DNA of 64,000 nucleotides from Papio anubis (GCF_008728515.1 NC_044977.1:3619501-3683500); one strand, 5' to 3'; positions 33,246-45,910 are shown, numbered from the stretch's first letter. The notes: generated by a model not told the origin, from the letters alone. Made by a program: numbers and translations.

Positions 33246-33441
33246 CCTCCTGAATGTTACTTTACCACACTCAGTATGATCACCTTATTGCCCATTTCTA
33301 ACTTATTTTGTCAGAATATTATATCACCTGATTACCAGATTCAGAGTCACGCCTATAGTTCGTAATTGTGGCTTAGTTTTTAGTTCAATGTAATTCAGTG
33401 GACATGCTGAGGACTTTTGTCAGGTGAAGCATTAAGGCAGG
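33246..33441 (+). repeat. Direct duplication, copy A
   Basis: This 196-bp block matches 34443-34638 without gaps at a constant offset of 1197 bp. I count about 12-14 mismatches, so about 93% identity. I do not recognise it as a named family. Confidence 0.93.
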
Positions 33442-33476
33442 GATTGTGTGAATTAAAATTAAGAAAACAAAGTGTA

Positions 33477-33805
33477 GGCTGGGTGTGGCGACTCGTGTCT
33501 GTAATCCCAGCAGTTTGGGAAGCTGAGGAGAAACAATAACTGGAGTCCAGGAGTTTGAAACCAGCCTGGGCCACATAGTGAGAGCACTTCTCTATGAACA
33601 ATAAAAACAAACAAACAAACAAACTCAGCCAGGCATGGTGGGTGTGCCTGTAGGCCCAGCCACTCAGGGGCTGAGATGGCAGGGTCATTTGAACCCAGGA
33701 GTTTGAGGCTGCAGTGAGCTATGACTGCCCCACTGCATTCCAGCCTGGGTGACAGAGTGAGACCAGAACTCAAACAACAACAAAAAATGAAACCAAACAA
33801 ACATA
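33477..33805 (+). mobile_element. Alu SINE (AluJ-like), sense
   Basis: ggctgggtgtggcgactcgt through gtttgaggctgcagtgagct to a CAA-rich tail. Flanking duplications aagaaaacaaagt at about 33461-33473 and a near copy at about 33807-33820 mark the insertion. The antisense frames at 33385-33833 run through this Alu. Confidence 0.96.
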
Positions 33806-33884
33806 AAGAAAAACAAAGTCTTTTTTGTGCCAAGGAAACTTGCTCTCCTACTCTGTTGTGCTAATTACATAACACTGACTTTAT

Positions 33885-34025
33885 GTAAAATGCTACTACC
33901 TGGCATATTCTAGAACTGTTTTACCCTGAAGGTGATGGTGACAATACCTATGTATAGCTACACAATGACAACGTTAATGTGATGTTCCTGGCTCTTGGTG
34001 GTGTTCAGTAAATAACAGCCATTTT
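33885..34025 (+). mobile_element. Possible MIR fossil, sense
   Basis: gtgacaatacctatgtatag and gtgttcagtaaataacagcc resemble the MIR 3' part. The match is weak. Confidence 0.35.
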
Positions 34026-34269
34026 AATGATCTTCAGAAGAAATGAAAAATATCCTGGTCAAGACTAAACATTCCAGAAGATTCTACAAAATAATGAAAC
34101 AACATTTAAATAAATTTAAATCTTAAATTGGTTGTATTAGGAAGCGATAAACAAATTTCAATTACATGATTGTTTACATAATTCCAACAGTTACTCTTTT
34201 GGAATTATTTCCTTCACCAGGATAAGCATGGAAAAAAAAAAAGTCAGTTTTATCTTTATAGTAACATAT

Positions 34270-35885
34270 TGTTTTGCCAACAAATGGGGCTGTTCTACTT
34301 ACTCGTCTTATTTTCAATTTATACAATTGAATATATCTTGGACTTTGCCAAAAACAATATTCACGATCCAAAAAGCACCTTGGTCACCAATAACGTCCAT
34401 GTTGCTAAATTCACTGTTCCAATTTTGGTTCTTGTATGCTTCCCTCCTGAATGTTACTTTACCACACTCAGTATGATCACCTTACTGCCCATTTCTAACC
34501 TATTTTGTCAGAATAGTGTATCACCTGATTACCAGATTCAAAGTCACTTATATAGTTCATAATTGTGGCTTAGTTTTTAGTTCAATGTAACTCAGTGGAC
34601 ATGCTGAGGAGTTTTGTCAGATGAAGCATTAAGGGAGGTATCACTATCCTTCCCTTTGATGTATTTTCCTCACTTGAATGCTAGGACATTTGTCTCTCAG
34701 TTATCTTTCTACATCTCTGTTCTTTTGCATTCTCATTTGCTGGTAACTTCCCAGCTTCTCAATTTCTGAAAAATAAAAACCTTTGGATCTTTCTTATATC
34801 TCTATACTCTCTAGCTTGACTATTTCTTCTATTATTGTGAATTTAAATACTATGCATATATTGATGGTTCTCAAATGTATGTATCTATTCCTACTTCTCA
34901 CCTGAACTCCACTCAGATATGCTACTGTTTATTTGTTATTTCCATTTGTACATCTCATAAGCATTCTCAAGGAGAATATTAAAAAATCAACCTTTGACTT
35001 TACACCTCACCAACCTTTCTCTTTTTCAATAAATGGCAACTCCACTCTTTATGTTTGAAATCAACCTTGACTCTTCTCTTTCTTTCTCCCCACCTACAAT
35101 CCTTAATTTCAACAGCAAATGTTGTTGCCGATACCTTCAAAATAAGTCCAGACTCTCAACTCTCAACAGTTTTCACACTTTCTATTGTCAGACCCCAGAT
35201 CCAAGCCACCATATCACCATTGGTTCATTGTAATAGCCCTGTTTCTTCTGCTTCCGTCCTTGCTCAACTTCAATTCCTTATCAGCATAGTAGACAAAGTG
35301 AGCAGGTTTAAATGTAAATCGGCTCACCATAGTCTCAAAGTTTCCTTGTAAATAAAACTCAAAATCTTTGTAATAGACCATAAGAGCCTGCTTGGTCTTC
35401 CTCACCCCTCTTACTTCTCTGGCCTTGTGTGCTCTTTTCTCCCCTTTGTTCATTCTTCTCAGCTACTGTGGTACCACTGCTCTTCCACAATACATCATAA
35501 ACACATTTGCATGCCATCATGCCTCTGCACTTACTCTTCTGTCTGACTAGCACACATGGCTCACTCCCTTTTTGCACCTGCATGCATTCCCTCAGTCGTC
35601 ATCATCCCTAGTTAGCCTGTGTTGAATTACAATCTAATTGCACCCTTCCTGAAGACACTTTCTAGCTCTCTTTCCTGATTTCTTTCTTTCCTTAGCACTC
35701 ATCAACGTCTGACATACTATATAAGGTGCATATATAGTTTTGTATTTTTCATCTTATCCCACTAAGCGTTAAGCTCTTTTGAAGGCCAAAATTTTGTCTG
35801 CGTACTGCCATTTCTTTGACCAACACCAGTGACCAACCTTTAGAAGGCACCCCAAATACATTTGTTATTAGTGAATAAATAAGTA
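34270..35885 (+). mobile_element. L2 LINE (~1.6 kb), sense, with a 203-bp insertion
   Basis: The L2 reverse-transcriptase C-terminal region and 3' UTR are readable in order: ggtcaccaataacgtccatg, tcaataaatggcaactccac, caaccttgactcttctcttt, gcatagtagacaaagt-like decay, ctagctctctttcctgattt and acgtctgacatactatataa. The block 34446-34648 is foreign to L2 and is copy B of the direct duplication. The frames at 34228-34562 and 35033-35583 run through this fossil and are not genes. Confidence 0.85.
34443..34638 (+). repeat. Direct duplication, copy B, inside the L2
   Basis: An ungapped ~93% match to 33246-33441. L2 sequence flanks it on both sides. The 7-bp string cttccct occurs at 34439-34445 and 34649-34655, bracketing the inserted block like a target-site duplication or junction microhomology. 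Confidence 0.9.
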
Positions 35886-37540
35886 AAAGTTTACAACTGG
35901 GGAGTTATTTAAAACAATTTATCTTGATTACTGTTGAGTGTCTTTACCACTCCAGTTTCCCTAGGTCTGGAATATTTCTGGCTCTTGGCTGACTTTAACC
36001 TTCACTCCAATGACTTTGATCTTACAATTTAATGACAGGCCTATCAAGTTCCAACTCTATATGTTCTGGCTTCTAGGTTCCCTGCATGTTGGCCCCACCC
36101 ACTTGGCAGGTGTGATAGCCTGTTTGCTCTGTGGGCCTCGCCCAGCACAGCACACCCAGTGTCTGTCACTCGTTTCTCAAAACCAAGTTATGTCAGTCTG
36201 CTGGCCTTTTTCCTATCACCTTATATAAATTTGTCTCTCTTGAAGCTGGATGTATCCAAAAGATATTAAATTGCCTCAATCCAAAAGGCATATCTAATTC
36301 CATTTCTTTGCCCATTCCAGCCTGCTTCATACTATCACAATCTTCCCCAGCTATGTCACAAGACAGGACAAGTCCTCAGACTGTCTGCCTCCTGCTTTTG
36401 TGATTCTTCTCTTTCTTGGGTATCAGCCTTTTCAGGTAAACTTGGATCATGACTTAAATAAGGGAAGAGTGAACTTCTGGAGCTCCAAAAATTCATGTTA
36501 CCAGGAGAAAGGAAGTGTGAGGTCTAGAGTCAGAGTGGATGTGATCGTGGGTTGCAGATTGTTCTAAGAGTCTGCCAGACCCCCATGAGTGGACCCCTCA
36601 TGATGGCTTGTTTGGGCTCTTCTCATCTTAGCAGAGAGAGAAATTAACTTTTCCTAGTAGAATGGTAAGAATAAAATGTCACTAGGGAAAGTACCTTGGT
36701 ACCACCCTTTACTATGTCTCTCCTATTTCTTAGGAGTTAGAAATAAAAAGATTTTTGTTTGTTCTGTTTTTAAAAAAGCCAGCTCTTATAAAAAACAGAT
36801 ATAAACAATTTTCATAAAATCTGCAGAGTGCTAAAATAGAAATGTACACAAGAACTATATTGAAGGTTGGCATGTGCAAAGGTGAGGAGGCTAGCCTGAA
36901 CCTGGTGTTTCTGGATTCAACATGCCCGATGTAGATTAAATATGGGGAAGTGATTTTAGATACTATAAAAGAGTCAAGCAGATGTGATTAGGAAATTCAT
37001 ACATAGGGTAGCCAAAATGGCTCCTAAGTATACTGCAGAATGTACAAATTCTTTAGTAATTTTATAAACACAAGCAAAATCACAATGTGATATTGTACAG
37101 CACCCATTGAATTAATAGAATTTGAAAGGTGGGTAAGTCCAAGTATTGACGAGGTCATAGAAAACCAGAAACCCTCATGAATTCCCAATACCATTTGAAA
37201 ATAAATCTGATTGTACCAAATGAACTAAGTATGCTTATAGCATGTCATTCCAATGGAATTTCTGGTAGAGTGTTTTTGCTTCACAGGCTCAGGAAAGGGC
37301 TATTTTGAAGAGAAAAACAGTTGCTTAAACATATGAGATATGATTATAAAATTAAAAAAACAATATTCATACATTAGCAGAACTGCTTCTGGGAAGGATT
37401 TAGAAGATTCCATTTTCAATTGCATAGGCACTGAGGCTTCACTTTCTTATCTCATTTTAACTTGATATTGTAGTTTGTCATCAGATTCATTTCACATCTT
37501 AGCAGTTCCTATCTTTTTTCCATCACTAATTTACCATTGG
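35886..37540. other. Unassigned sequence, less AT-rich at 35930-36420
   Basis: The first ~500 bp contain overlapping plus-strand frames (36010-36228 and 36131-36403) and a block with several CC/GG-rich words, but no family or exon structure that I recognise. The rest is AT-rich and featureless. Confidence 0.4.
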
Positions 37541-37698
37541 TTCTTTTTTTTTTTTTCTTAATTAAAAAAAATGACAGCTTGGGTGGGAGGTGTCTCACCA
37601 TGTACCAAAGCTGGTCTTGAACTCCTGGCCTCAAGCTCTCCTCCCAAGTTAGCCTCCCAGTTAGCTGGGATGACAGGTGGGACCCACTGTGCCTGGCT
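37541..37698 (-). mobile_element. Alu monomer (FLAM-like), antisense
   Basis: A T-run is followed by gctggtcttgaactcctggc, agttagctgggatgacaggt and cactgtgcctggc, one Alu arm in antisense. The frame at 37571-37933 starts in it. Confidence 0.85.
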
Positions 37699-38029
37699 TC
37701 TACTGGTTTTTTATGTTCTATTGTCTCGTTATAGTGTTTACTCCAACTACCATACTTATATTAAACATTTAGCCCACCTATTTGTAGTAGTTTGTTCCAT
37801 ATATTTTCCCACGAATATTCAGATTAATAGAATTATTAGAGCAAATCTTTGTTTTCAAAAGTTAATTGGGAAAATAATGTGCTGTTCCTACTTTTTAATA
37901 TTAGAGGCTTTTTTGTGTTTTCTACGCTTCTGAATCATAGTCCTGTTGGTAATTTTTATTCAAACAGTACAATGAGTAGGTGGAAAATTTTAATCAAGAA
38001 AATTTTTCTGAGGCAGATGAGTTAGGAAT

Positions 38030-38490
38030 AAATGTTTATTATATGTTGAGGGAAAATGAAAGAGAGGGGCTTTCCAATTGAAAGGAAACTCAAAGCCATG
38101 GAAATAAGTAGGAAGAAGTAGCAAGGAAGAGTGGAAAGTTGGCTGGATTTAGCTGGGTGGGAGAGCCAGTCTGTAGCGGGAAAAGATAAAATTAGAGAGG
38201 TACAAAAGTGCTAGCTGACAGAGGACCTTGAATTATAGGCCAAGAGTTTAGACTTGATATGGTAGGAGTAGCTGATTCTTGAGCAGGAAAGTGATGTGAT
38301 AAAAATGGCATTTGCAGAAGATTATTTTAGCAGTCAACAAAGGGATAATTGTAGCAAAAAGAGACTGGAATTAGGATAACCAGCAAAGAAGTTATTGTAA
38401 CCTGTGTGTGAATAGGATAAGTCTGAAGTTATAGAAAAAGGGAGAAAGCGATAAATTTGTCAGACATCATAAAGAAAAGCGGCTTTTAAA
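38030..38490 (-). mobile_element. L2 LINE fossil, antisense
   Basis: gacagaggaccttgaattat, gagcaggaaagtgatgtgat and aagattattttagcagtcaa follow the antisense L2 3' ORF and UTR. Confidence 0.75.
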
Positions 38491-38794
38491 GCTTGCTTTC
38501 TAGATGGCGAATTTCAAAATTACTTCGAATGCTTGTTAAAAATTTACGTTTCTATAGTACATATCAAAATTTTTAATGTGATACTTTCAGTGTGATGACT
38601 GGGAATGAGCATTTTAAGAAGTTACCTATGTGATATGTTTTAACATAAAAGTTTGAGAACTTCTGGCCTAATGGAAGAATTAAGAGACTATAATGACTAT
38701 ATCTTAGAGTAAAGGAGGGAAAAAAGGATACAGTGATCATATGGCAGTCAATATGGGCTCAGAAAAATAATGGAGTGATGAATCAAATCTTTAA

Positions 38795-39505
38795 AATAGA
38801 GCTGTTGTTTTAGAACAACTTTAGGTATATGCATAGCTTTCCCCAGTATCAACATCCCTTATCAGAGTCAAACATTTGTTACAATAGCTGGACCTACATC
38901 GCACATCGTTACCATCCAGTCCATAGCTTAGAATTCAACTCTTCATATTGTACATTCTATGGGTTTGAATAAATGTTTATAATATGTATCTACCACTATA
39001 GTATTATGCGAAGTAGTTTCACTGCCCTAAAAGTCATCTGGACTCCACCTATTTATCCATTCCCCCTCTCACCCCCCAACAATTGTTCTCCTCACTGTTT
39101 TTATAGTTTTACCTTTTTCAGAATGTCGTATCGTTGGAATCATAGAGTATGTAGCCTTTTCAGGTTGGCTTCTTTCACTTAGTAATATGAATTTAAGTTT
39201 CTTCCACATCTTTTCACAACTTATTTATTTTCAGCATCGAATAATATTGTATTGTCTAGATTTATTTATCCATTGAAAAATAAATGTATTCATTCCCTTA
39301 CTGAATGATATCTAGCTTGCTTCGAAGTTTGAAAGCTATGAATATAGATGCACAGATTTTTGTGTGATAAAAGTTTTCTGCTTCTTTGAGTAAATACCAA
39401 GGAGTGTGATTGCTGGATTGCACAGTAAGAGTATGTTTAGTTTTGTAAGACACTGTCCTCTAAAGTGACTGCATAAGTTTGCAGTCGCACCAGCAACCAA
39501 TGATA
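38795..39505 (-). mobile_element. L1M 3' UTR and ORF2 end, antisense
   Basis: ttgtacattctatgggtttg, gtagtttcactgccctaaaa, ttggcttctttcacttagta and taccaaggagtgtgattgct are antisense L1M sequence in order. Confidence 0.9.
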
Positions 39506-40274
39506 ATTAATTGGAATTTGAAATAAAGAAACTGAGCAATCGTGGCAAAAAAAAAGATGCTGAATTTTGTGGTTAACAGGTTAGAATTAAAATAAAAGCC
39601 TTCACAGAAATGCACCTGAGACACTGAGAAAGTTAGTGAGAAGTCTGCAGGAAACATAAACGTGGAATACACTGCACTATTGATGACAGCTGAGACCATT
39701 AAATACAGTCTATTATTTTATACAGAAAGGTAGGGTCCTATACATAGGTTTCCCCAAATTAAAGTGGGAGAAGAAGAAAATTTGCCAAGGAAGGAAGAAG
39801 AGCAGACAAATATGTAGAAATGAATCTGAGTGTCCTTTGAGCAAAGTCTGGGAAGAAAAAACATTTAAAATAATTAAAAAGGAGAGGAGGATTTTATCAA
39901 TTGTACATACTCTTTATGGTCCTTGGGGTTTGTGTCATAAGACTTAGCTGTTTGTTTCCCACACTTGACTTAGGACAAGGATCACTCGGTGTATTTATAA
40001 AAAACTCAGACTCGCAGGTCTCACTTCAGCACTGAAGTCAGAATATGCAGGAAACAAGCCCAGGAACTGGAATTGGGCAAGTTTCTCAGGTGGCTTTTAT
40101 GACTGCTCAGACGCTAATTGTTTCTTATTGAGATTAGCAATTCCCAAACTGTTCACAGAGGGATGGTGGTATATGTTGGTATAATTCAGGTATAAAAAAA
40201 TCGGCTTGTATCCGGGCATGGCTAACTAAAATTACATAAGGTGAAGATGGAAGTACTCTTCCAGATTAAAATAG
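39506..40274. other. Unique sequence, no feature seen
   Basis: No repeat or gene is recognised. Confidence 0.5.
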
Positions 40275-40500
40275 AGCGGTGGTTCTTAATCCAAGGTGAT
40301 TTTGTCTTTTGGGGATATTCTATATCCTATAACATATGGAGACAATTGTGATGGTCACAAATTGGGGGTAGGGAGAATGCTGCCATTATCTAGCAGATGC
40401 AGACAAGTGATATGCTAAGAGTCCTATCATGCAAAAGAGAGCCTTCACCTCTCTCCATAGCAAAGAACGATTGGCCAGCTTGTCAATAATGCCAAGACTT
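40275..40500 (+). mobile_element. hAT-Charlie-type MITE, sense
   Basis: ggtggttcttaatccaaggt at one end and ttgtcaataatgccaagact near the other match the widespread hAT MITE with ggttctcaacc termini. Inside are gtgatggtcacaaattgggg and atctagcagatgcagacaag. I do not assign a subfamily. Confidence 0.75.
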
Positions 40501-40756
40501 AGAAGCTATACAATAAAAGAGAATAATAGTTAAATGCAGTAAATGAATCACATTTGGATTATTGTTTACAATTAAAAGTAACAGCAACAGCAGCTATAAA
40601 GTATATTCTCAGAACACTTGTGGGAAATTAGTTTATGGGATTACTAGTGTATAATATAGAATTATTGCTGTTGTTTTTCTAAGGTGTGATGTTAATTGAG
40701 TTATGATAATGAATGCTTTTGTTAGGATAGGTATGATGAAGTCTGTAAAAATGCAC

Positions 40757-40807
40757 ACATATGTGTGTGTGTGTGTGTATATATATGGAGAGAGAGAGAG
40801 AGGGAGA

Positions 40808-40871
<64 letters not shown>
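40757..40871 (+). repeat. Compound (TG)n-(TA)n-(GA)n microsatellite
   Basis: Alternating TG, TA, GA, TG and again GA tracts run up to the start of the next LTR. The minus-strand frames at 40633-40953 are this repeat read as serine, leucine, histidine and threonine runs. Confidence 0.97.
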
Positions 40872-40875
<4 letters not shown>

Positions 40876-40876
40876 G

Positions 40877-41228
40877 TGATATGGTTTGGTTCTGTGTCCC
40901 CACTTAAAATTCATCCCCAGTTGTAATCCCCAAGTGTCAAGGGAGGGAAGCATTTGGACTATGGGGGTGGTTCTCCCATGCTGGTCTCATAATAGTGAGT
41001 GAGTTCTCATGAGATCTGATGGTTTCATAAATAGCAGTGTTTTCCTGCACTTTCACCTTTCTCTCCTGCTGCCATGTGAAGAAGGTGACTACTTCCCCTG
41101 CCACCATGACTGTAAGTTTCCTGAGGCCTCCCCAGTCATGCAGAACTGTGAGTCAATTAAACATCTTTCCTTTAGAAATTACACAGTCTCAGGTATTTCC
41201 TTATAGCAGTGTGAAAATGGACTACACA
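40877..41228 (+). mobile_element. Solo MaLR LTR (THE1/MST type), sense
   Basis: tgatatggtttggttctgtg to gtgtgaaaatggactacaca. The 5 bases before it (aaggg) and after it (gaggg) agree at 4 of 5, as expected of a decayed 5-bp target-site duplication. The frames at 41009-41237 are LTR sequence. Confidence 0.95.
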
Positions 41229-41233
41229 GAGGG

Positions 41234-44085
41234 ATAACATCTATGTGATTAAATATTAACAACTTTGAAAATAGGAAGAGGTCTAGAAATCTTCACTTAT
41301 TATTCTTTCAACTTTGGTACCTTTCAGTGTATTTGATATGTGTACACTAAAACATTTAACAATATATGCTTTGGATTTGGACAGATTGGTTCCTTATGCT
41401 TGATTTGATTCTGAAATTGTTTTTAATTTCCATCTTTATAGTGCTTTCAGCTACTCCTAGGACTTCTTGTTCTTAGTCATTTACAGACCCTGAGATGCCT
41501 TTCCTGACAGGAGCAGAAGTGTAGGCAATTGACATGTGACTCAGTGAGGAATCTGACAGCTTTGGCCAGTCTCCCTTTTTTATTTCTTCCTTTTATCTAG
41601 ATGGCTTTTGCTCTCTGGGGACAAATGATTCGAGACTGTTTTGCTCTTGTTCACTTCTCACTGCAGGGTCTAATTACCTGTGTGGTACCTGAGAATGGGA
41701 AACTACCCAGTGGCTTTCAAAAACTGTCCCTTAGACACACAAAATAGGAAAAGAGATAAAGACCCACATCGTTTTTGCTTTCCCTTGAACTATCTAAACC
41801 TACCAAAACCACTTTCTAATCATGATATGATATAGCTCGAGTGACTGAATGCCTACAGAGGCAAAGTTGTAATCTCTGGTACTCTCTCCTTACCCTGCCA
41901 TACATTCCCGGGTAATGAACAATTTTGCTGAAGCATACCTTTCAGCTTTGAACAGTTTATAAGCTGTCCTCAAGTTTTATTAAAACCCAGTGGCTTTTTC
42001 TCTCTTGCTAAATATTTAAAAATATCTTTTCAGCATTTATAGTATCCTGCATTCTGGGCTGCTCTGTAGATACTTGATGAATTAATACAGCGCAGATTTT
42101 AAATATGATATTTTCTGCAACTGGTAAACACACTGAAATATTTCTGAGACTCTAATATGGAGGATAATTCATAGGTCAAGAATAATTTCTGAGAAGTTCT
42201 AATTAAAGTCAGTTTTATATATCAAATCGTAGGTAAAGAGATGCAGTGATATATTGTCATTGAATTTAGTTTCTTGACTTTGATGTAGATTGCTCTATAT
42301 TGCTCTTTTTTACATTTACAGAGAAATCCTGTAATCCAATTTTTGAGTTAAAATTAAAACAAAATACATTTCTACAAAATAGGGCTGGTGGTGGCTTAAC
42401 CAAAATGGTTTTGATGATCAAGATATTATGACTATGTTGTATTTTTCTTACCAGAATTAAGGGGCTTTCTAAATGCTATTTTCTCATACTTTTAATTTGT
42501 AGAGTCTGAAACCCAAGTGGAATGAATGAAAGTATGCTGGGATTTTCTACATCATCATAATTGTAGAATTATGCCTGCCTTAAACATACAGGCTGACTCT
42601 TGCCTTCATTTTATATGGGTTTTATCAGAACATATTAACTCTTTAGGAAAAAACATTACTTTTTTTCTTTTGTCCATACACATATAATTTTAGGACAGCT
42701 ATCTAAGTGAATATTCATTATTTAAGTGAATATTTCTAGGAATTAATTTTTCTATGTAGAGATCCATCTACTTTTCAGAATTTTACAATGATCTATTAGA
42801 ATCAACTTTTCAACTAAAGCTTGAATTTTCTAATAAAAACTTCCTAAATTAAATAGAAGACCTGTTTTCTTAGGAGAGCTTCACAAATTTGTTCACCATT
42901 TTAGATTATCAAAAGACATCATTTTTAAAAGTGATCATGTTGCAAAATAAGACATGTTCTAGGATAATATGCATATAGATTACATTAAAAATTATTTTAA
43001 ATAATTTTTTTTTAAATCTAGACTGTACATTTAGAGTTGGAATAGTTTTCAACTCAATACTTTATTTCTGTACTATGATAACTATGACAATTTATATTGT
43101 CCACAGTCAAAACATTCAATTTAATGATAACCTTTTTGGAATTCATAATATAGTGATAAGTAAAAAAATAGGTTTTACAAAGTAGTATATAGTTACTTAT
43201 AATAAAATTGTCTGTGTATATTTAGCTTTATAGATAGGTCAATAGACAGCATGAAAACAAATATAACCCCATTTTAACAGTATTTATACCTAGGGGTTGA
43301 TAATACAAAGCGAATGGAGGGATGGAGAGTTGTAATTTTTTTTGTGTTTCATTTATTTTCTAAATATTTCCACAACATGTCTTAAATAGTATTGAAGAAA
43401 AAAAAGCTATAATGCTTTTTCCTTTTCAATATGTGTGTGTGTACCTTTAAAATCTTGTGAACATTTGATATGCTTGATATTAGGATTCTGTAGAAAATCC
43501 CAAATTCTGTAACATCTTAGCATGTGTGTTGGACTGAAAATATTTCTGATGACGGTCGAGGTCATTTATTAGCCAGTATGCAACACAGTCTTAAATTATC
43601 TTCTCAAGGCATTGTATCAAATAATGATGACATGATAAGTGAATAAATGCTTATTTGTCACTAAATTAATTAATGGATTTAGCTTATAACCTGACTATAA
43701 GCCTCAGGATTGCAATAAAGTGTGACATCTGACATGTTAAGGAATTTCAGTATTTTCAACTACAGACAATAAATGGCAAGGCAATATTATCGGCAATAGT
43801 ATCTTGGAATCCTTGTAGAGGAGACAGGATCAGAGAATACTTGGCAAGTAGGTGAGTTGATAGTGATCCACCATAAGCAGGAGCAGAAAAATTATTTAAA
43901 GACTTGCTAAGATATAACAACAAATGCAGCATATAACATTCACATTTAAAAGAAGAACAATAACTTGCCCACTCATGCAAAGCACACTAGTCAGAAGTGA
44001 ACAGGTTCATTTTGAACAAAGGCACTAAATGAATCACCAGCTTTAATACCAAGTGTAGTATCGTGTTATGAATAGAAGTTAAGAT
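41234..44085. other. Long unique AT-rich stretch, no feature seen
   Basis: Nearly 2.9 kb with no repeat that I recognise, apart from a short TG run near 43432. The 74-codon frame at 43756-43980 shows no resemblance to a known family. Confidence 0.5.
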
Positions 44086-44392
44086 GTTGGTGTGGCGCAG
44101 TGGCTCATGCCTGTAATCCCAGCACCTTGACAGGCCAAGGTGGGCAGATCACCTGAGGTCAAGAGTTTCAGATGAGCTTAGCCAACATGGTGAAATCTGT
44201 CTCTACCAAAAATAGAAAAATTAGCCAGGTGTGGTGGTGCACATTTGTAATCCCAGCTACTTGGGAGACTGAGACAGGTGGATTGCTTGAACCCAGGAGG
44301 CAGAGTTTGCAGAGAGCCGAGATTGTGCCACTGCACTCCACTCTGGGACACAGAAAGAGACTCCATCTCAAAAAAAAAAAAAAAAAAAAAAA
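44086..44392 (+). mobile_element. Alu SINE (AluS-like), sense, full length
   Basis: gttggtgtggcgcagtggct through ggcagagtttgcagagagcc to a long A-run. Frames on both strands at 44168-44420 are Alu-derived. Confidence 0.96.
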
Positions 44393-45428
44393 GTGAGGAT
44401 GCTATAAGTGGAAGAGACACATATGTACTCAGGTGAAATGGAGTACTGGTCTATAATTTCTGTTAGATTGAGACACACCTAGGTAACATAAATAACAGAA
44501 GCACCTTTGATCATGGCCGAAGTTGATGGCCAAATATTAAAATGTATGCATTTGTTTAGCTCCTCTTACATATGAACTTTTATCTTATAGCTACATGCAA
44601 AAATGAGGCAAAGTCTTCCTCCAAATGTTCACAGTATTTTTTGAGGGGGCAGGCAAGGAAACACAACAGTGGAAAAATTGGCATAAGATAGGTATTTATA
44701 AAGTGACTTAGAGGTAGAGGACAAAGAAACAAATTCTAATTCGGATATGGAGAAGACATCCTATTGAAGGTAATGTTTGTGCTGCACATTAAATAACAAA
44801 TAATTTCCCTCCCCAGTGACAACAATCTCAGGAATTCATACGGCCGATGCTGCATGGAACACTGTTCACTGACAACTACCAGTCAGGTGCCTATTTTGTA
44901 TGTTTGAGTGGAAAAAAGACACGGATACTTTCAAAACTTTTATGCATAGGCAAATGTAATGATTATATACTTCTTCCTATTTCAAAAGGACAGAACATAG
45001 GAGGCTTAGAAGCAGAATTTCAAGTTTCCTCTCCAAAATAGGCCTGATTATGACTAAATAATAGTGCAATGAAAACCCGAAAGTTTAACTGAAAAAATAA
45101 TATCAATTGAATCTAAATATTAACAACCCACTGCTTTAATAGTATTCAAACAACATTGTATAGAACAATATTTGTCCAACAATCTAGTTAAATCTCTGTT
45201 TATGTCTTGTTCATGGGGTTTTCTATTGTGAGGATGCTAGAGAAGGTAACCCGAAAAATCTTTACAAACGAAAGTAAAATATCTGTGGTCTTTTAGGATA
45301 AGCATTCATGAATTATGGATTCATTTCAATTATAACCAGCATCTAATAAGATGACAGAATTATAAAGTGAGAATTAGCCTATGAGGATCAACTTGACGTA
45401 AATGCTTCCTTAGGCTTGTGATGGCATT
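44393..45428. other. Mostly unique sequence; possible L2 trace
   Basis: The part 44590-44790 contains words like those in the antisense L2 3' region (attttttgagggggcaggca, tcctattgaaggtaatgttt) but is too decayed for a firm call. The frame at 44847-45041 shows no family resemblance. Confidence 0.4.
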
Positions 45429-45439
45429 AAGACCCAGAG

Positions 45440-45709
45440 AGCACTTTGGGAGGCCGAGGTGGGCAGATCACGAGGTCAGGAGATCGAGACCACCCTAGCC
45501 AACACGGTGAAACCCCGTCTCTACTGAAAATACAAAAAACTAGCCGGGCGCGGTGGCGGCGCCTGTGGTCCCAGCTCCTTGGGAGGCTGAGGCAGGAGAA
45601 TGGCGGGAACCCGGGGGGCGGAGCTTGCAGGGAGCCAAGATGGCGCCGCTCACTTCAGCCTGGGTCACAGAGCAAGACTCCGTCTCAAAAAAAAAAAAAA
45701 AAAAAAAAA
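45440..45709 (+). mobile_element. Young Alu, 5'-truncated by ~32 bp
   Basis: It starts within the Alu head at agcactttgggaggccgag. Perfect 11-bp duplications aagacccagag at 45429-45439 and 45710-45720 show it inserted in truncated form. The 3' half shares many non-consensus bases with the Alu at 61679 (gcgggaacccggggggcgg, gccaagatggcgccgctcac). Confidence 0.97.
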
Positions 45710-45908
45710 AAGACCCAGAGTGAATTTTCCAAAACATTAGTTAAAAGAAATTAAACAAGCTTTTAATAAACAGGAAAATAACTATATTCATTGATCTGAA
45801 GACCTAATATTGTTAAGACGGCAATATTCCCCTAATTGATCTACAGATTCAACCCAATCCCTATCAGAATATGAGCTGGCTTCTTTTAAGAAATTGATGA
45901 GCTCATTT

Positions 45909-45910
<2 letters not shown>

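Noticed and set aside
33459..33833. 124-codon minus-strand frame
   Set aside because: It is an antisense translation of an AluJ.
40633..40953. Ser/Leu/His/Thr-rich minus-strand frames
   Set aside because: They are translations of a TG/GA microsatellite.
41640..41700. Splice-acceptor-like pyrimidine tract followed by tgcag
   Set aside because: A single weak acceptor-like site with no partner exon or open frame is expected by chance.
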